A DNA stretch of 25,920 nt, taken from contig JAEWEQ010000091.1 in assembly GCA_023389315.1 (NCBI GenBank), positions 1 through 25,920 of the forward strand, read 5' to 3'. This DNA is from Actinomycetes bacterium (GTDB lineage: Bacteria > Actinomycetota > Actinomycetes > Actinomycetales > Actinomycetaceae). Position 1 is the first letter of the stretch, and each line of letters opens with the position of its first letter. Below are positions 1 to 7,794 of the stretch, in pieces. A program made the translations under genes and the position numbers. Below the pieces are notes generated by a model, which made no database searches, had not been told where the DNA came from, and saw only the letters and a list, made by a program, of their open reading frames with translations.

Positions 1-38
1 TGCCCGCGCAGGTAGCGCGGCGCTGCCCTAGTCGAGGC

Positions 39-1133
39 TTAGTTAAGGCTCAGACAGCCGGTTTCATTATCGAGGGCGGTCAGCTCGCTGGCATCGACCT
101 GGCCGGGGGCACTGGCTTGCCCGTCCAAAGCTGCGAAGGTTGCGCACGAACCGAGGGTTTGCGGGTGGGTTCGTCCCGGTTTCCCGGCCGGTCCCATGGT
201 GATCATGATTCCCCCCGCGAGGGCGTCCGGCAGGTCCAGCTTTACACTGCGGGCGTGCGGCAGGTCGAAACAGGAGCTGACGGCAGTGTTCGCCCCAGCC
301 AGCGAAATGTCCGCAGCGGCGTCGGTCGCGACCGCCGCGTGCGGCAAATGGGCCGATGAGCGCGGGTTCTCAGCGCCGTTAGATGCCTGGCTACTCGCCA
401 ATGCGTCAGTGCGCGCAACGCCCCATTCAGTCGCGGGCACCGCTTCCAGCTGGCCACGAACAACAGTGTGGGTAACCGGCAGCGGGTGGCGGCACAGTTG
501 GTCTTGAACCGCCGCAAAACCGCTGGCGTCTTGCACCATCACCGCTAATTTCGATACCACCTTAGAGGCAATCTCGCGGTGCTGAGCCTGGGACATGTGC
601 TCGGTGGCTGACGGTATAACGGTCCCAGTGTCACCTGCGTGGCGCGGGCCGTCAAAAAGGTTGTCAACGCCTCGGCGTAGTTCTTCTACCGCAGCAGCAA
701 CCCCTTCACCATTTCCGGTGAACTGGTGCTTGGACAGGACAATCGCGCTGGCCCCCGCCACGGCCGCCAACGCTTGGGGTAGTTGCGGGTGGGTGACTTC
801 CACGTCCACAAGCTGCGCTCCTCCCCCCAGGGCCGCCACAGTGAACTCTTCCCAAAGCTGCGGATCGCCCTCGCCGCCTTCCACTTCAGTGCGGTAAGTA
901 GCCAGCAGTGGCACTCCTGCGGCGGCCATAACTTTCGCCGCTACCTCACTCACCTGCGCCAGGAGGCCCTCGGTCACAGGTGAGAGCAGGTCCAGGCGCC
1001 ACTCCACCAGGTCACAAAGCCCGCCACTGGCCACGAACCGGCCCACCTGCTGAGCTTGGGCGAGCACCTCGGAACACTCACGCCCGGTGAGGGGAATAAT
1101 CACCAGCGCGCGGCAGTTGTTTTCACCCGCCAT
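39..1133 (-). CDS. aroD: Type I 3-dehydroquinate dehydratase with large insertions
   Basis: Class I dehydroquinase of the shikimate pathway, converting 3-dehydroquinate to 3-dehydroshikimate through a Schiff base in a TIM barrel. The substrate-binding EWR (residues 44-46), the catalytic His in SKHQF (His136), the Schiff-base Lys in SKLAVM (Lys195), an Arg in the MGPAGKPGR stretch (Arg321) and the ending SAPGQV are all visible. At 364 residues it is about 110 longer than usual. The extra length falls mainly at about residues 215-305, just before the last strand, with a smaller insertion at about 155-185. I chose the ATG at 1133 because GGGGAGG lies upstream; the reading frame stays open further upstream but codes there for nothing family-like. 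It overlaps the end of dusB by 11 bases, so it is probably cotranscribed with glyS-dusB. Identity is sure; the activity of the enlarged form is inferred from conserved residues. Confidence 0.88.
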   Translation of the reverse strand: MAGENNCRALVIIPLTGRECSEVLAQAQQVGRFVASGGLCDLVEWRLDLLSPVTEGLLAQVSEVAAKVMAAAGVPLLATYRTEVEGGEGDPQLWEEFTVAALGGGAQLVDVEVTHPQLPQALAAVAGASAIVLSKHQFTGNGEGVAAAVEELRRGVDNLFDGPRHAGDTGTVIPSATEHMSQAQHREIASKVVSKLAVMVQDASGFAAVQDQLCRHPLPVTHTVVRGQLEAVPATEWGVARTDALASSQASNGAENPRSSAHLPHAAVATDAAADISLAGANTAVSSCFDLPHARSVKLDLPDALAGGIMITMGPAGKPGRTHPQTLGSCATFAALDGQASAPGQVDASELTALDNETGCLSLN

Positions 1134-2382
1134 CGGCTTCCTCCCCTTCCCCGGCAGCCACCTGGCTGCGGCCAGCCGCATCCAACGTGGTTGAATCCAA
1201 CCACCCGTACGGCAAGTGTGGTTTGCGTGGGGTGCCGCTGCGCCCCCGTTTGCCAAGCGCCGCCGCCGGATACGGCATATCCGCGTCAAGGTCAGCCAGC
1301 AGCGACACCAGTTCATCGCGAGTAGACACGCGCGCCAACGCCAGGCGCAACTCACCGCCCAGGCCGAAGCCACGTAAATACCAACCAAGGTGCTTGCGCA
1401 TCTTACGCAGCGCATCGCCCTCATCACGGGCAACGGTCAGCATCAAGTCGGTGTGACGCAAAATCACTTCCCGCACCCGACCCAAGTTCGGGGCGGTGGG
1501 GGCGCCAGCGCTACCGGACCACATGGCGGCCACCAGGTCTTCGAAAAGCCACGGGCGTCCCTGCACGCCGCGGCCCACCACCACCGCGTCGCACCCGGTT
1601 TGCTCGATCATTTCCAAAGCGTCGGCGGCGCTGAAAATGTCACCGTTGCCGAAAACTGGGATCGACAGGCGCTCTTTCAAGTCCGCAATGGCACTCCAGT
1701 TGGCGCTGCCGGAGTAGTACTGCGCCTGCGTGCGCCCGTGTAGGCCCACCGCCTGGGCACCGTGCGACTGGGCGATCTGCCCGGCGTCACGGTAGGTGAG
1801 GTGATCATCGTCAATGCCCATCCGCATCTTCACCGTCACCGGGATCTCCCGCCGACCGGTCGCCACGCCGCGCACCACTGCGGCAATGATGTCAGCGAAC
1901 AGGTCACGCTTCCACGGCAGCGCCGCTCCCCCGCCCTGTTTCGTAACCTTCGGGACCGGGCAACCAAAATTCAAATCCACGTGGTCAGCTAAATCCTCGC
2001 GCGCAATGATGCTGGCGGCCTGCTCCATGGTGGTTGGGTCGGTGCCGTACAGCTGCATGGAGCGCACGCGTTCGGCCGGGTCGGGGGTGACCATGTGGCG
2101 GGTCTTTTCATTTCCCTCTACCAGGGCGCGGGCAGTGATCATCTCACACACGTAAAGCCCGGCGGGCCCATCCACGCCAGGTGTGGCGGCATCCAACTGC
2201 GCGCGCTCAGCCGCCGGCAGGCCAGCTTCAGCGAATTCGCGGCACAGGCGGCGAAACGGCACATCCGTGACCCCCGCCATGGGCGCCAAAATCACCGGGG
2301 TATGTAGGCGAATGGGCCCCAACTGCAGGGGCTGCTGGGTAGGCAGTGCAGCTGGGGCCACCTTCACGTCCTCGCTTAGCAA
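1123..2382 (-). CDS. dusB: tRNA-dihydrouridine synthase
   Basis: FMN-dependent tRNA-dihydrouridine synthase, reducing uridines in the tRNA D-loop. The N-terminal barrel signature ILAPMAGVTDVPFR (31-44), the catalytic-Cys motif NFGCPVPKVTKQGGGAAL (Cys141), the HGRT of the flavin site (about 215-218) and FGNGDI followed by VVVGRGVQGRPWLF (244-280) are all present. The 419-residue length is slightly above the family norm, with a 20-25 residue insertion near 50-75. The frame opens with TTG at 2382, overlapping the glyS stop by 7 bases; a GTG seven codons later, preceded by GAGG, is an alternative start. The tight overlap with glyS upstream and aroD downstream marks an operon. Actinobacterial family members are usually called DusB; the exact target uridine cannot be read from the sequence. 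Confidence 0.92.
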   Translation of the reverse strand: MLSEDVKVAPAALPTQQPLQLGPIRLHTPVILAPMAGVTDVPFRRLCREFAEAGLPAAERAQLDAATPGVDGPAGLYVCEMITARALVEGNEKTRHMVTPDPAERVRSMQLYGTDPTTMEQAASIIAREDLADHVDLNFGCPVPKVTKQGGGAALPWKRDLFADIIAAVVRGVATGRREIPVTVKMRMGIDDDHLTYRDAGQIAQSHGAQAVGLHGRTQAQYYSGSANWSAIADLKERLSIPVFGNGDIFSAADALEMIEQTGCDAVVVGRGVQGRPWLFEDLVAAMWSGSAGAPTAPNLGRVREVILRHTDLMLTVARDEGDALRKMRKHLGWYLRGFGLGGELRLALARVSTRDELVSLLADLDADMPYPAAALGKRGRSGTPRKPHLPYGWLDSTTLDAAGRSQVAAGEGEEADGG

Positions 2383-3764
2383 AGCGGGAGGCGCTCCGAC
2401 AGGTAGTTCACCAAGTCAGCCAGCGGCACGCGCTCCTGTTCCATGGTGTCGCGGTCACGGACCGTTACCGCCTGGTCGTTGACTGAATCGAAGTCGTAAG
2501 TCACGCACCAGGGCGTACCGATCTCATCTTGGCGGCGGTAACGACGACCCACCGCACCGGCATCGTCATAGTCCACATTCCAACGCTTGCGCAGTTCCTT
2601 TGCCAGTTCGCGGGCCGGGCCGGTGAGTTCTTCCTTACGCGACAGCGGCAGCACCGCTACCTTCACCGGGGACAGGCGCGAGTCGAGTTTAAGCACGGTG
2701 CGCTTATCCACCCCACCCTTAGTGTTGGGGGCTTCGTCCTCGCAGTAAGCATCCACCAGGAACGCCATCAGGGAGCGGGTCAGCCCAGCGGATGGCTCCA
2801 CCACGTAGGGGGTCCAGCGTTCACCGGTGGTCTGGTCGAAGAAGTCGAGCTTGTGGCCGGAGGCTTCCATGTGCACACCCAGGTCATAGTCGGTGCGGTT
2901 GGCGATACCTTCGAGTTCGCCCCACTTCGAACCTTGGAAACCGAAAGTGTATTCGATGTCTACGGTGCGTTTGGAGTAGTGGGAGAGTTTTTCCTGTGGG
3001 TGTTCGTACAGGCGCAGGTTCTCACGCTTAATCCCCAAATCCACGTACCAGTCCAGGCGCTCATCGATCCAGTACTGGTGCCACTGTTCGTCAGTACCGG
3101 GAGCGACGAAAAACTCCAGTTCCATCTGTTCAAATTCGCGAGTGCGGAAAATGAAGTTGCCGGGAGTGATCTCGTTGCGGAAAGATTTGCCAATCTGGCC
3201 GATACCGAAGGGAGGTTTCATCCGGGCGCTGGTCATGACGTTGGCGAAGTTAACGAAAATACCCTGCGCGGTTTCCGGGCGCAGATAGTGCAATCCTGAT
3301 TCGTCATCTACCGGCCCCAAGTAGGTTTTCATCAGGCCGGAGAAGGCTTTGGGTTCGGTCCACTTGCCGGGCTGACCGGTGTCGGGGTCATTGATGTCAG
3401 CCATGCCGTTTACCGGCGGGTGGCCGTGCTTAGCTTCGTAGGCTTCCATCAGTTCATCAGCGCGATAGCGCTTATGAGTGTAGAGGGACTCCACCAGGGG
3501 GTCGGTGAAAGCCTTCACGTGGCCGGAGGTTTCCCACACCTTGGTCGGCAAGATCACCGAGGAGTCCAAGCCCACCACGTCGTCACGCTGACGCACGATG
3601 CGTGACCACCATTGGCGTTTGATGTTCTCTTTCAACTCCACACCCAAGGGGCCGTAATCCCAAGCTGAGCGGGTACCGCCGTAAATCTCCCCGCAGGGGT
3701 AGACGAAGCCACGGCGTTTCGCCAAGGCGATGACGGCATCGAGTTTGCTGGTGGTTTTGGCCAC
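2376..3764 (-). CDS. glyS: Glycyl-tRNA synthetase, single-chain (alpha2) type
   Basis: Class IIa glycyl-tRNA synthetase of the homodimeric type; it charges tRNA-Gly in the cytoplasm. The N-terminal SKLDAVIALAKRRGFVYP and YGGTRSAWDYGPLG block (about 6-41), motif 2 (FRNEITPGNFIFRTREFEQ, 195-213), motif 3 (EPSAGLTRSLMAFL, 323-336) and an anticodon-binding domain (about 360-462) are visible. The 462-residue length is normal. It starts at GTG 3764 with AAGGAG six bases upstream. It is the first gene of glyS-dusB-aroD and is divergent from znuA. In Streptomyces glyS also sits beside znu/zur, so the arrangement is ancestral rather than a recent joining. No T-box-like leader is evident upstream. Confidence 0.96.
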   Translation of the reverse strand: MAKTTSKLDAVIALAKRRGFVYPCGEIYGGTRSAWDYGPLGVELKENIKRQWWSRIVRQRDDVVGLDSSVILPTKVWETSGHVKAFTDPLVESLYTHKRYRADELMEAYEAKHGHPPVNGMADINDPDTGQPGKWTEPKAFSGLMKTYLGPVDDESGLHYLRPETAQGIFVNFANVMTSARMKPPFGIGQIGKSFRNEITPGNFIFRTREFEQMELEFFVAPGTDEQWHQYWIDERLDWYVDLGIKRENLRLYEHPQEKLSHYSKRTVDIEYTFGFQGSKWGELEGIANRTDYDLGVHMEASGHKLDFFDQTTGERWTPYVVEPSAGLTRSLMAFLVDAYCEDEAPNTKGGVDKRTVLKLDSRLSPVKVAVLPLSRKEELTGPARELAKELRKRWNVDYDDAGAVGRRYRRQDEIGTPWCVTYDFDSVNDQAVTVRDRDTMEQERVPLADLVNYLSERLPLC

Positions 3765-3953
3765 GGGTTAGCTCCTTCGTTCAGCAGCGCATCTGGCGGA
3801 GGCACTGCGGGGCTGACTTAAAGAAAAGTTTGCTGGCGGCACCGAAATGGTTCCGCCCCACTAGTCTACTTAGCGGGCTAAGAAATACGAAAAGGCCGGG
3901 GTGGCTGATTCGGTTTGTGAGATAGCTACCCAAGGTCGCATTCTGCAAACGTT
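3765..3953. promoter_or_regulatory. Divergent promoter region glyS / znuA
   Basis: About 190 bases between the divergent glyS and znuA genes. For glyS (minus strand) a possible -10 TAGACT lies at about 3861-3866, with a poor -35 (TTCGTA) 17 bases upstream. Between the two hexamers is a short perfect inverted repeat TTAGC-GG-GCTAA (3870-3881), which could be an operator or chance. The znuA-proximal part leads into the Zur-like box at 3958. I see no small ORF, tRNA or riboswitch fold here. The promoter hexamers are guesses from spacing only. Confidence 0.35.
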
Positions 3954-3957
3954 TTGA

Positions 3958-3972
3958 CGATAATGGTTTTCA
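3958..3972 (+). promoter_or_regulatory. Zur-like operator overlapping the znuA -10
   Basis: The 15-mer CGATAATGGTTTTCA matches the Fur/Zur-type palindrome TGATAATGATTATCA at 12 of 15 positions. It contains GATAAT (3959-3964), a plausible -10 hexamer whose transcription start would fall about 7 bases downstream, at the znuA ATG (3972). A zinc-loaded Zur bound here would block the promoter directly. zur itself is the fourth gene of the same operon, which supports local regulation. The match and position are seen; binding is inferred. Confidence 0.6.
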
Positions 3973-4910
3973 TGAACGTCAACGTTAGCTCGCGCAACAA
4001 CCCCCAGCGCCACCCCCGGCAGTGGATGGTGACGCTGCTGGCTGCCGCGACCGTCCTCGTGGCCGGCTGCTCAACCGGTAGCGCAACCAAGGACACCTTG
4101 CAGATTAAAAGCTCCTTCTACCCGCTGCAGTACCTCACCGAACAAATCGGTGGGGAACACGTGAAAGTGGACTCCCTGACCCCACCGGGAACTGACGCCC
4201 ACTCCTTGGAACTGTCACCGAAAACCGTGAACGAACTGGGCGCAGCCGATGGCGTGATCTACCTATCTGGATTCCAAAGCGCCGTCGATGAAGCGGTAGC
4301 GCAGACCAAACCCGCCCACGCCCTCGACGTGTATGACGCCGCTAGCATCCAAGCCACCGGGTCGGCCTCCACCAAAGACAATCCGCTGGCCGGCGCCAAA
4401 GACCCCCACTTTTGGTTAGACGCCTCCCGCATGGCGAAAGTCGCCACCCAAATCGGTGACTTCCTGGCCGAACTCGACCCCGACCATGCCAAGGAGTACA
4501 AGGACCGCGGGGCAGCGGTGTCAGCTGACATGGAGGCCCTGAACAAGGAAATGGTGGCGGGCTTGCAACAGTGTGAGCTGGATACCTTCATCGTCTCCCA
4601 CGAAGCCTTCGGCTACCTGGCGGACCAAGTCGGGCTGCGCCAGGTGGGAGTATCGGGTCTGGACCCGGAAGTGGCGCCCTCCCCTGAACGGATTAAAGCG
4701 ATCTCGAAACTGGTGAAAGAAACCGGCACCAAAACTATCTTCACCGAAGTTAACGTCTCCCCCAAGGTAATGCAGGTACTAGCCGACGACCTGGGGATCA
4801 CCACCGCCACTTTGGATCCGATCGCCACCCTCAACGACCCGCAAAAGGACTACCCCACACTAATGCGCCAGGACCTGGAGGCACTGCGTACCGGGTTGGG
4901 ATGCAAATGA
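3972..4910 (+). CDS. znuA: Zinc ABC transporter substrate-binding lipoprotein
   Basis: Cluster A-I metal-binding protein (ZnuA/TroA family), anchored outside the membrane as a lipoprotein and delivering Zn2+, or possibly Mn2+, to ZnuB. From ATG 3972 it has a basic N-terminus, a hydrophobic segment (about 18-31) and the lipobox LVAGC with Cys33. Probable metal ligands are His77 (DAHSLELSP), His146 (DPHFWLD), His210 (VSHEAF) and Asp282 (LDPI). It lacks the His-rich loop found in many ZnuA proteins. TTG 3954 and ATG 3963 are in frame, but neither has a ribosome site; a leaderless start at 3972 fits the upstream -10. It overlaps znuC by 4 bases. The assignment to zinc rests on the linked Zur gene and the Zur-like box. 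Confidence 0.9.
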   Translation: MNVNVSSRNNPQRHPRQWMVTLLAAATVLVAGCSTGSATKDTLQIKSSFYPLQYLTEQIGGEHVKVDSLTPPGTDAHSLELSPKTVNELGAADGVIYLSGFQSAVDEAVAQTKPAHALDVYDAASIQATGSASTKDNPLAGAKDPHFWLDASRMAKVATQIGDFLAELDPDHAKEYKDRGAAVSADMEALNKEMVAGLQQCELDTFIVSHEAFGYLADQVGLRQVGVSGLDPEVAPSPERIKAISKLVKETGTKTIFTEVNVSPKVMQVLADDLGITTATLDPIATLNDPQKDYPTLMRQDLEALRTGLGCK

Positions 4911-5659
4911 GTGCTGTTCCCGCGTTAGAAGCCCACAACGTACACGTCGCCTACGAATCCCACACCGTGCTGCACGGGGTGGACTTGGTGATTCCAGCGG
5001 GGCAATGCGTGGCCATTATGGGGGAAAACGGGTCCGGTAAATCCACCCTGGTTAAAGCCATCGTGGGCGCCGCGCCCGTCACCGCAGGCGACTTCCACCT
5101 GTTCGGGCACGACCGCCACCACGTGCCCTGGGAGCGCGTAGGATACGTCCCCCAGCGTGCCTCCGCCCCCGGTGGGGTGTCCTCCACCGCCTTGGAAGTG
5201 GTGCGCTCTGGCACTTTGGGGCCGCGCCAGTGGTGGTACCGGCCCGGTTCCAAAACCGCTGCGCTGGAGGCATTGGAAACCGTGGGCCTCACCCACCGCA
5301 AAGATCAGGCTTTCCACTTGCTTTCGGGAGGCCAGCAGCAGCGGATCTTGATTGCCCGCGCCCTGGTGCGTGACCCGTCCTTGCTGATCATGGATGAACC
5401 TTTGGCGGGTATCGACCGGCACTCGCAACACGAGTTGGCGCGCGTGGTGGCTGCCTTGAAAGCCCAGGGTCGCACCATTTTGCTGGTTCTACACGAGCTC
5501 GGCCCCATGGAGCCGCACCTGGACCGCATTATTACTATCGGGGCGGGCCACATTGAATCGAACCGGCTAGTGTCCGCGCCCCCTCCCCCTACCGCTTTGT
5601 CAGAAGCGGGCAGCCCGGCCACACCCACCTATTGCGAGGACGGTGAGCGCGGATGCTGA
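4907..5659 (+). CDS. znuC: Zinc ABC transporter ATP-binding protein
   Basis: ATPase that powers zinc import with ZnuA and ZnuB on the inner face of the membrane. Walker A GENGSGKST (39-47), Q-loop Gln83, signature LSGGQ (139-143), Walker B LLIMDE (159-164) and switch His196 are intact. The C-terminus is a Pro/Ala-rich tail ending in TYCEDGERGC. The ATG at 4907 gives an ATGA overlap with the znuA stop; ATG 4901, two codons earlier, is the alternative. The end overlaps the znuB start by 7 bases, so the three genes are translationally coupled. At 250 residues it is of normal size. Confidence 0.93.
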   Translation: MSAVPALEAHNVHVAYESHTVLHGVDLVIPAGQCVAIMGENGSGKSTLVKAIVGAAPVTAGDFHLFGHDRHHVPWERVGYVPQRASAPGGVSSTALEVVRSGTLGPRQWWYRPGSKTAALEALETVGLTHRKDQAFHLLSGGQQQRILIARALVRDPSLLIMDEPLAGIDRHSQHELARVVAALKAQGRTILLVLHELGPMEPHLDRIITIGAGHIESNRLVSAPPPPTALSEAGSPATPTYCEDGERGC

Positions 5660-6582
5660 CATCGGTACTGGAAATGTTCACCTCCCCCATCATGGTGCGC
5701 TCCCTCATCGCCGCCATCTTGGTGGGACTGACCGCCCCCATCGTGGGTACCTACCTGGTGCACCGGCGCCTCGCGATGATGGGAGACGGCATCGGACACA
5801 TCGCCCTGACCGGCGTGGCCCTGGGTTGGCTGGCCGGGAGCTGGCTACAACTGGCCTCCCCCGAAGAACTCGCCATCCCCGGGGCGCTAGTGATATCGGT
5901 GGCCGGGGCCCTCACCTTGGAAGCAATCCGACTGGCCGGGCGCACGTCCTCGGACGTGGCGTTGGCGATCCTGTTCTACGGAGGTATCGCCGGGGGTGTG
6001 CTGCTGATTGGGATAGCGGGGGGAACGTCCTCGCAACTGAACTCGTATTTATTCGGCTCTATCGCCACCGTCACCACCACTGATATTTGGGCGACCCTGG
6101 CGCTGGCGACCTTGATTATCGTGGTGGGTTTGGGGCTTTCTCCGGCACTGTACGCAGTGTGCCACGATGAGGATTTTGCACGCTCTTGTGGGCTGCCGGT
6201 ACGCACGCTGTCGATCTTGATCGCCTTGCTGGCAGCCTTCACCGTGGCTATCGCCATGCGGGTGGTGGGGTCGCTGTTGGTGTCGGCCCTGATGATTGTG
6301 CCGGTGGCGTCAGCGCAAATGCTTACCCGCTCTTTCCGCTCCACCATGGCCACTTCAATGGGGATCGGGGTGCTCACCTGCATTTTCGGGCTCACCTTGA
6401 CCTACTACTATGATCTGTCGCCAGGGGCAGCGATCGTCGTCTTAGCTATTGGCGTCTATGCCCTTCTGTTCCTGATTCGGCCTATAATGGAGCGACTGCG
6501 AGGGCGCAGCGCCACCCGGAAAACCCCACCCATGGGGATGCACCCGGAACGCGAAGTGCAGCGCCCAGCTGAGAACCGGTGA
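5653..6582 (+). CDS. znuB: Zinc ABC transporter permease
   Basis: Integral membrane permease of the ABC-3 family (ZnuB/TroC/MntB) that forms the zinc channel. The 309 residues carry about eight hydrophobic segments. The family stretch near the N-terminus, GTYLVHRRLAMMGDGIGHIALTGVA, is visible, as is the later GSLLVSALMIVPVASAQML. The C-terminus is a short polar, basic tail (about 275-309). It starts with ATG 5653 inside the last codons of znuC. It is followed after 32 bases by the repressor gene zur, completing an autoregulated zinc uptake operon. Confidence 0.93.
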   Translation: MLTSVLEMFTSPIMVRSLIAAILVGLTAPIVGTYLVHRRLAMMGDGIGHIALTGVALGWLAGSWLQLASPEELAIPGALVISVAGALTLEAIRLAGRTSSDVALAILFYGGIAGGVLLIGIAGGTSSQLNSYLFGSIATVTTTDIWATLALATLIIVVGLGLSPALYAVCHDEDFARSCGLPVRTLSILIALLAAFTVAIAMRVVGSLLVSALMIVPVASAQMLTRSFRSTMATSMGIGVLTCIFGLTLTYYYDLSPGAAIVVLAIGVYALLFLIRPIMERLRGRSATRKTPPMGMHPEREVQRPAENR

Positions 6583-6614
6583 ACTGAACTTTCTCAGACG
6601 GAAGGGAACCAACT

Positions 6615-7124
6615 GTGGGTGATAATGTCCTAGCCCCCGACCCCAAACCGCCTGCCACGGCGCGCCGAAACACGCGTCAACGGAAGGCGGTGATGAATGA
6701 GCTACGTGCCAAACTTGAGTTTCGTTCCGCCCAGCGCATCCACGAAGACCTGGCCGAAAGTGGCCAACGCATCGGCCTAGCCACCGTCTACCGCAACCTG
6801 CGGGCCCTGGCGGAAGAAGGCGAAGTAGACGTCCTGATGGCGGCCGACGGGGAAACCCTGTACCGGCGTTGCGACGTGGATACCCACCATCACCACCTGG
6901 TGTGTCGCCAGTGCCTACGCACCGAAGAGATTGAGGCGCGCGCGGTGGAAAAGTGGGTGCATTCCTTGGGGAAGAACTACGGGTTTACCGACCTGGAGCA
7001 CTCCATCGAGGTGTACGGAACCTGCGCTGAATGCGTAGCCTCCGGCTCGGCTTCGCAGCAGGCAGCAGCGATCGAGGGCACCGGTGCGGGCCACGGTCAC
7101 GTCGCTGCCCACCACCACGGGTGA
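6615..7124 (+). CDS. zur: Fur-family zinc uptake regulator Zur
   Basis: Fur-family repressor, judged to be Zur from its place directly after znuACB. It has an N-terminal winged helix (about 18-75) with recognition helix GLATVYRNLRAL (54-65), the HHHHLVC metal region (91-97), structural zinc cysteines C97-x2-C100 and C137-x2-C140, and a conserved YGTCAEC end. Two details stand out. The residue after Cys100 is Leu, where the family usually has Gly. The C-terminus ends in an extra His-rich tail, GHGHVAAHHHG, that might bind zinc. It starts at GTG 6615 with GAAGGGA 8 bases upstream. The target is most likely the box at 3958, making the operon self-controlled. Confidence 0.9.
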   Translation: MGDNVLAPDPKPPATARRNTRQRKAVMNELRAKLEFRSAQRIHEDLAESGQRIGLATVYRNLRALAEEGEVDVLMAADGETLYRRCDVDTHHHHLVCRQCLRTEEIEARAVEKWVHSLGKNYGFTDLEHSIEVYGTCAECVASGSASQQAAAIEGTGAGHGHVAAHHHG

Positions 7125-7128
7125 TCGC

Positions 7129-7656
7129 GTGCCGGGGATACCTGATTTCATCTCCCAGCGCGGCGCGGTTTTCATTGCGGTTTTCTTGACCGTAGTGGTG
7201 TTTAGTCGCTCCCAAGCGACCTATTGGATGGCGCGGTTGCTGACCGGTTCCTTCCTGGCTAACTCCCGTCACAGCCAACGCCCCTTGGTGAGGCGTATCC
7301 GCACCTGGTTGGAGAGGGCCTCGGTGCAGCGCGGCATTGACGCGGTGGACCGGTGGGGTTTGCTGATCATTCCCCTGTCTTTCCTCACCATCGGGTTCCA
7401 AACCTTGGTGCACGCCGGTGCCGGGGTGTTGCGCCTACGCTGGGTGCCCTACACGCTGGCGTCCATACCGGGGTATATCGCTTGGGCGATCCTATACACG
7501 GCGATTTTCATTGCCGCCTTCCGCACCGGGCAGGCACTACTGCTAGGCAAAGCCTGGGCCTTTGGGATTTGCACCGCTTTGGTGGTGGCGCTGGGGATCT
7601 TCATCATTGCGCGGCGCAATAAGTTGGCGCAGCAACGCGCCCTGGTGGAAGCCTAA
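7129..7656 (+). CDS. Small VTT/DedA-like membrane protein linked to zur
   Basis: A protein of about 175 residues with four hydrophobic segments (about 11-33, 80-103, 108-130 and 140-160) separated by a basic loop rich in Arg (about 45-72). The layout of a tyrosine/tryptophan near segment 1, then RWG followed by a hydrophobic run and GAGVLRLRWVPYTLASIPGYIAW, resembles the VTT (SNARE-associated, DedA) domain of lipid scramblase-like proteins; this is a pattern match only. The GTG at 7129 begins 4 bases after the zur stop. GTG 7084, inside zur, is in frame and would add 15 residues. Coupling to zur suggests cotranscription with the zinc operon, but I cannot name a function. Confidence 0.7.
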   Translation: MPGIPDFISQRGAVFIAVFLTVVVFSRSQATYWMARLLTGSFLANSRHSQRPLVRRIRTWLERASVQRGIDAVDRWGLLIIPLSFLTIGFQTLVHAGAGVLRLRWVPYTLASIPGYIAWAILYTAIFIAAFRTGQALLLGKAWAFGICTALVVALGIFIIARRNKLAQQRALVEA

Positions 7657-7794
7657 ACCTCCCTAGCGCATGCCTAAACCGCCTGTTTCACAGCGTACTG
7701 AGCTGCGCGCGAACCGCGCGGTGCTTCACAGCCCTAGTAATGCCTGCGATTTGGCCTGCTGCCGACAACCGGCAGGATTATTGCCCGGCTGCGG
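7657..7794. other. Convergent intergenic gap with two hairpins
   Basis: 138 bases between the convergent ends of the VTT-like gene and uppS. Two short inverted repeats lie in it: CGCGCG-AAC-CGCGCG (7706-7720) and CTGCCG-N5-CGGCAG (7759-7775). Neither is followed by a T-run on either strand. They may still act as weak bidirectional terminators. No gene is seen. Confidence 0.35.

Noticed and set aside
1134..1433. Upstream extension of aroD to 1433
   Set aside because: The extra 100 residues are Cys/Arg/Trp-rich and lie inside dusB; a strong ribosome site supports ATG 1133.
2529..3299. Plus-strand open frame of 256 codons across glyS
   Set aside because: It is antisense to the motif 2 and motif 3 region of glyS and has no family-like content; GC-rich codon bias opens such frames.
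3765..3900. T-box or riboswitch upstream of glyS
   Set aside because: The region is short and I see no T-box-like sequence, specifier stem or terminator.
7706..7775. Rho-independent terminator between the VTT-like gene and uppS
   Set aside because: The two stems are only 6 bp and no T-run follows on either strand.
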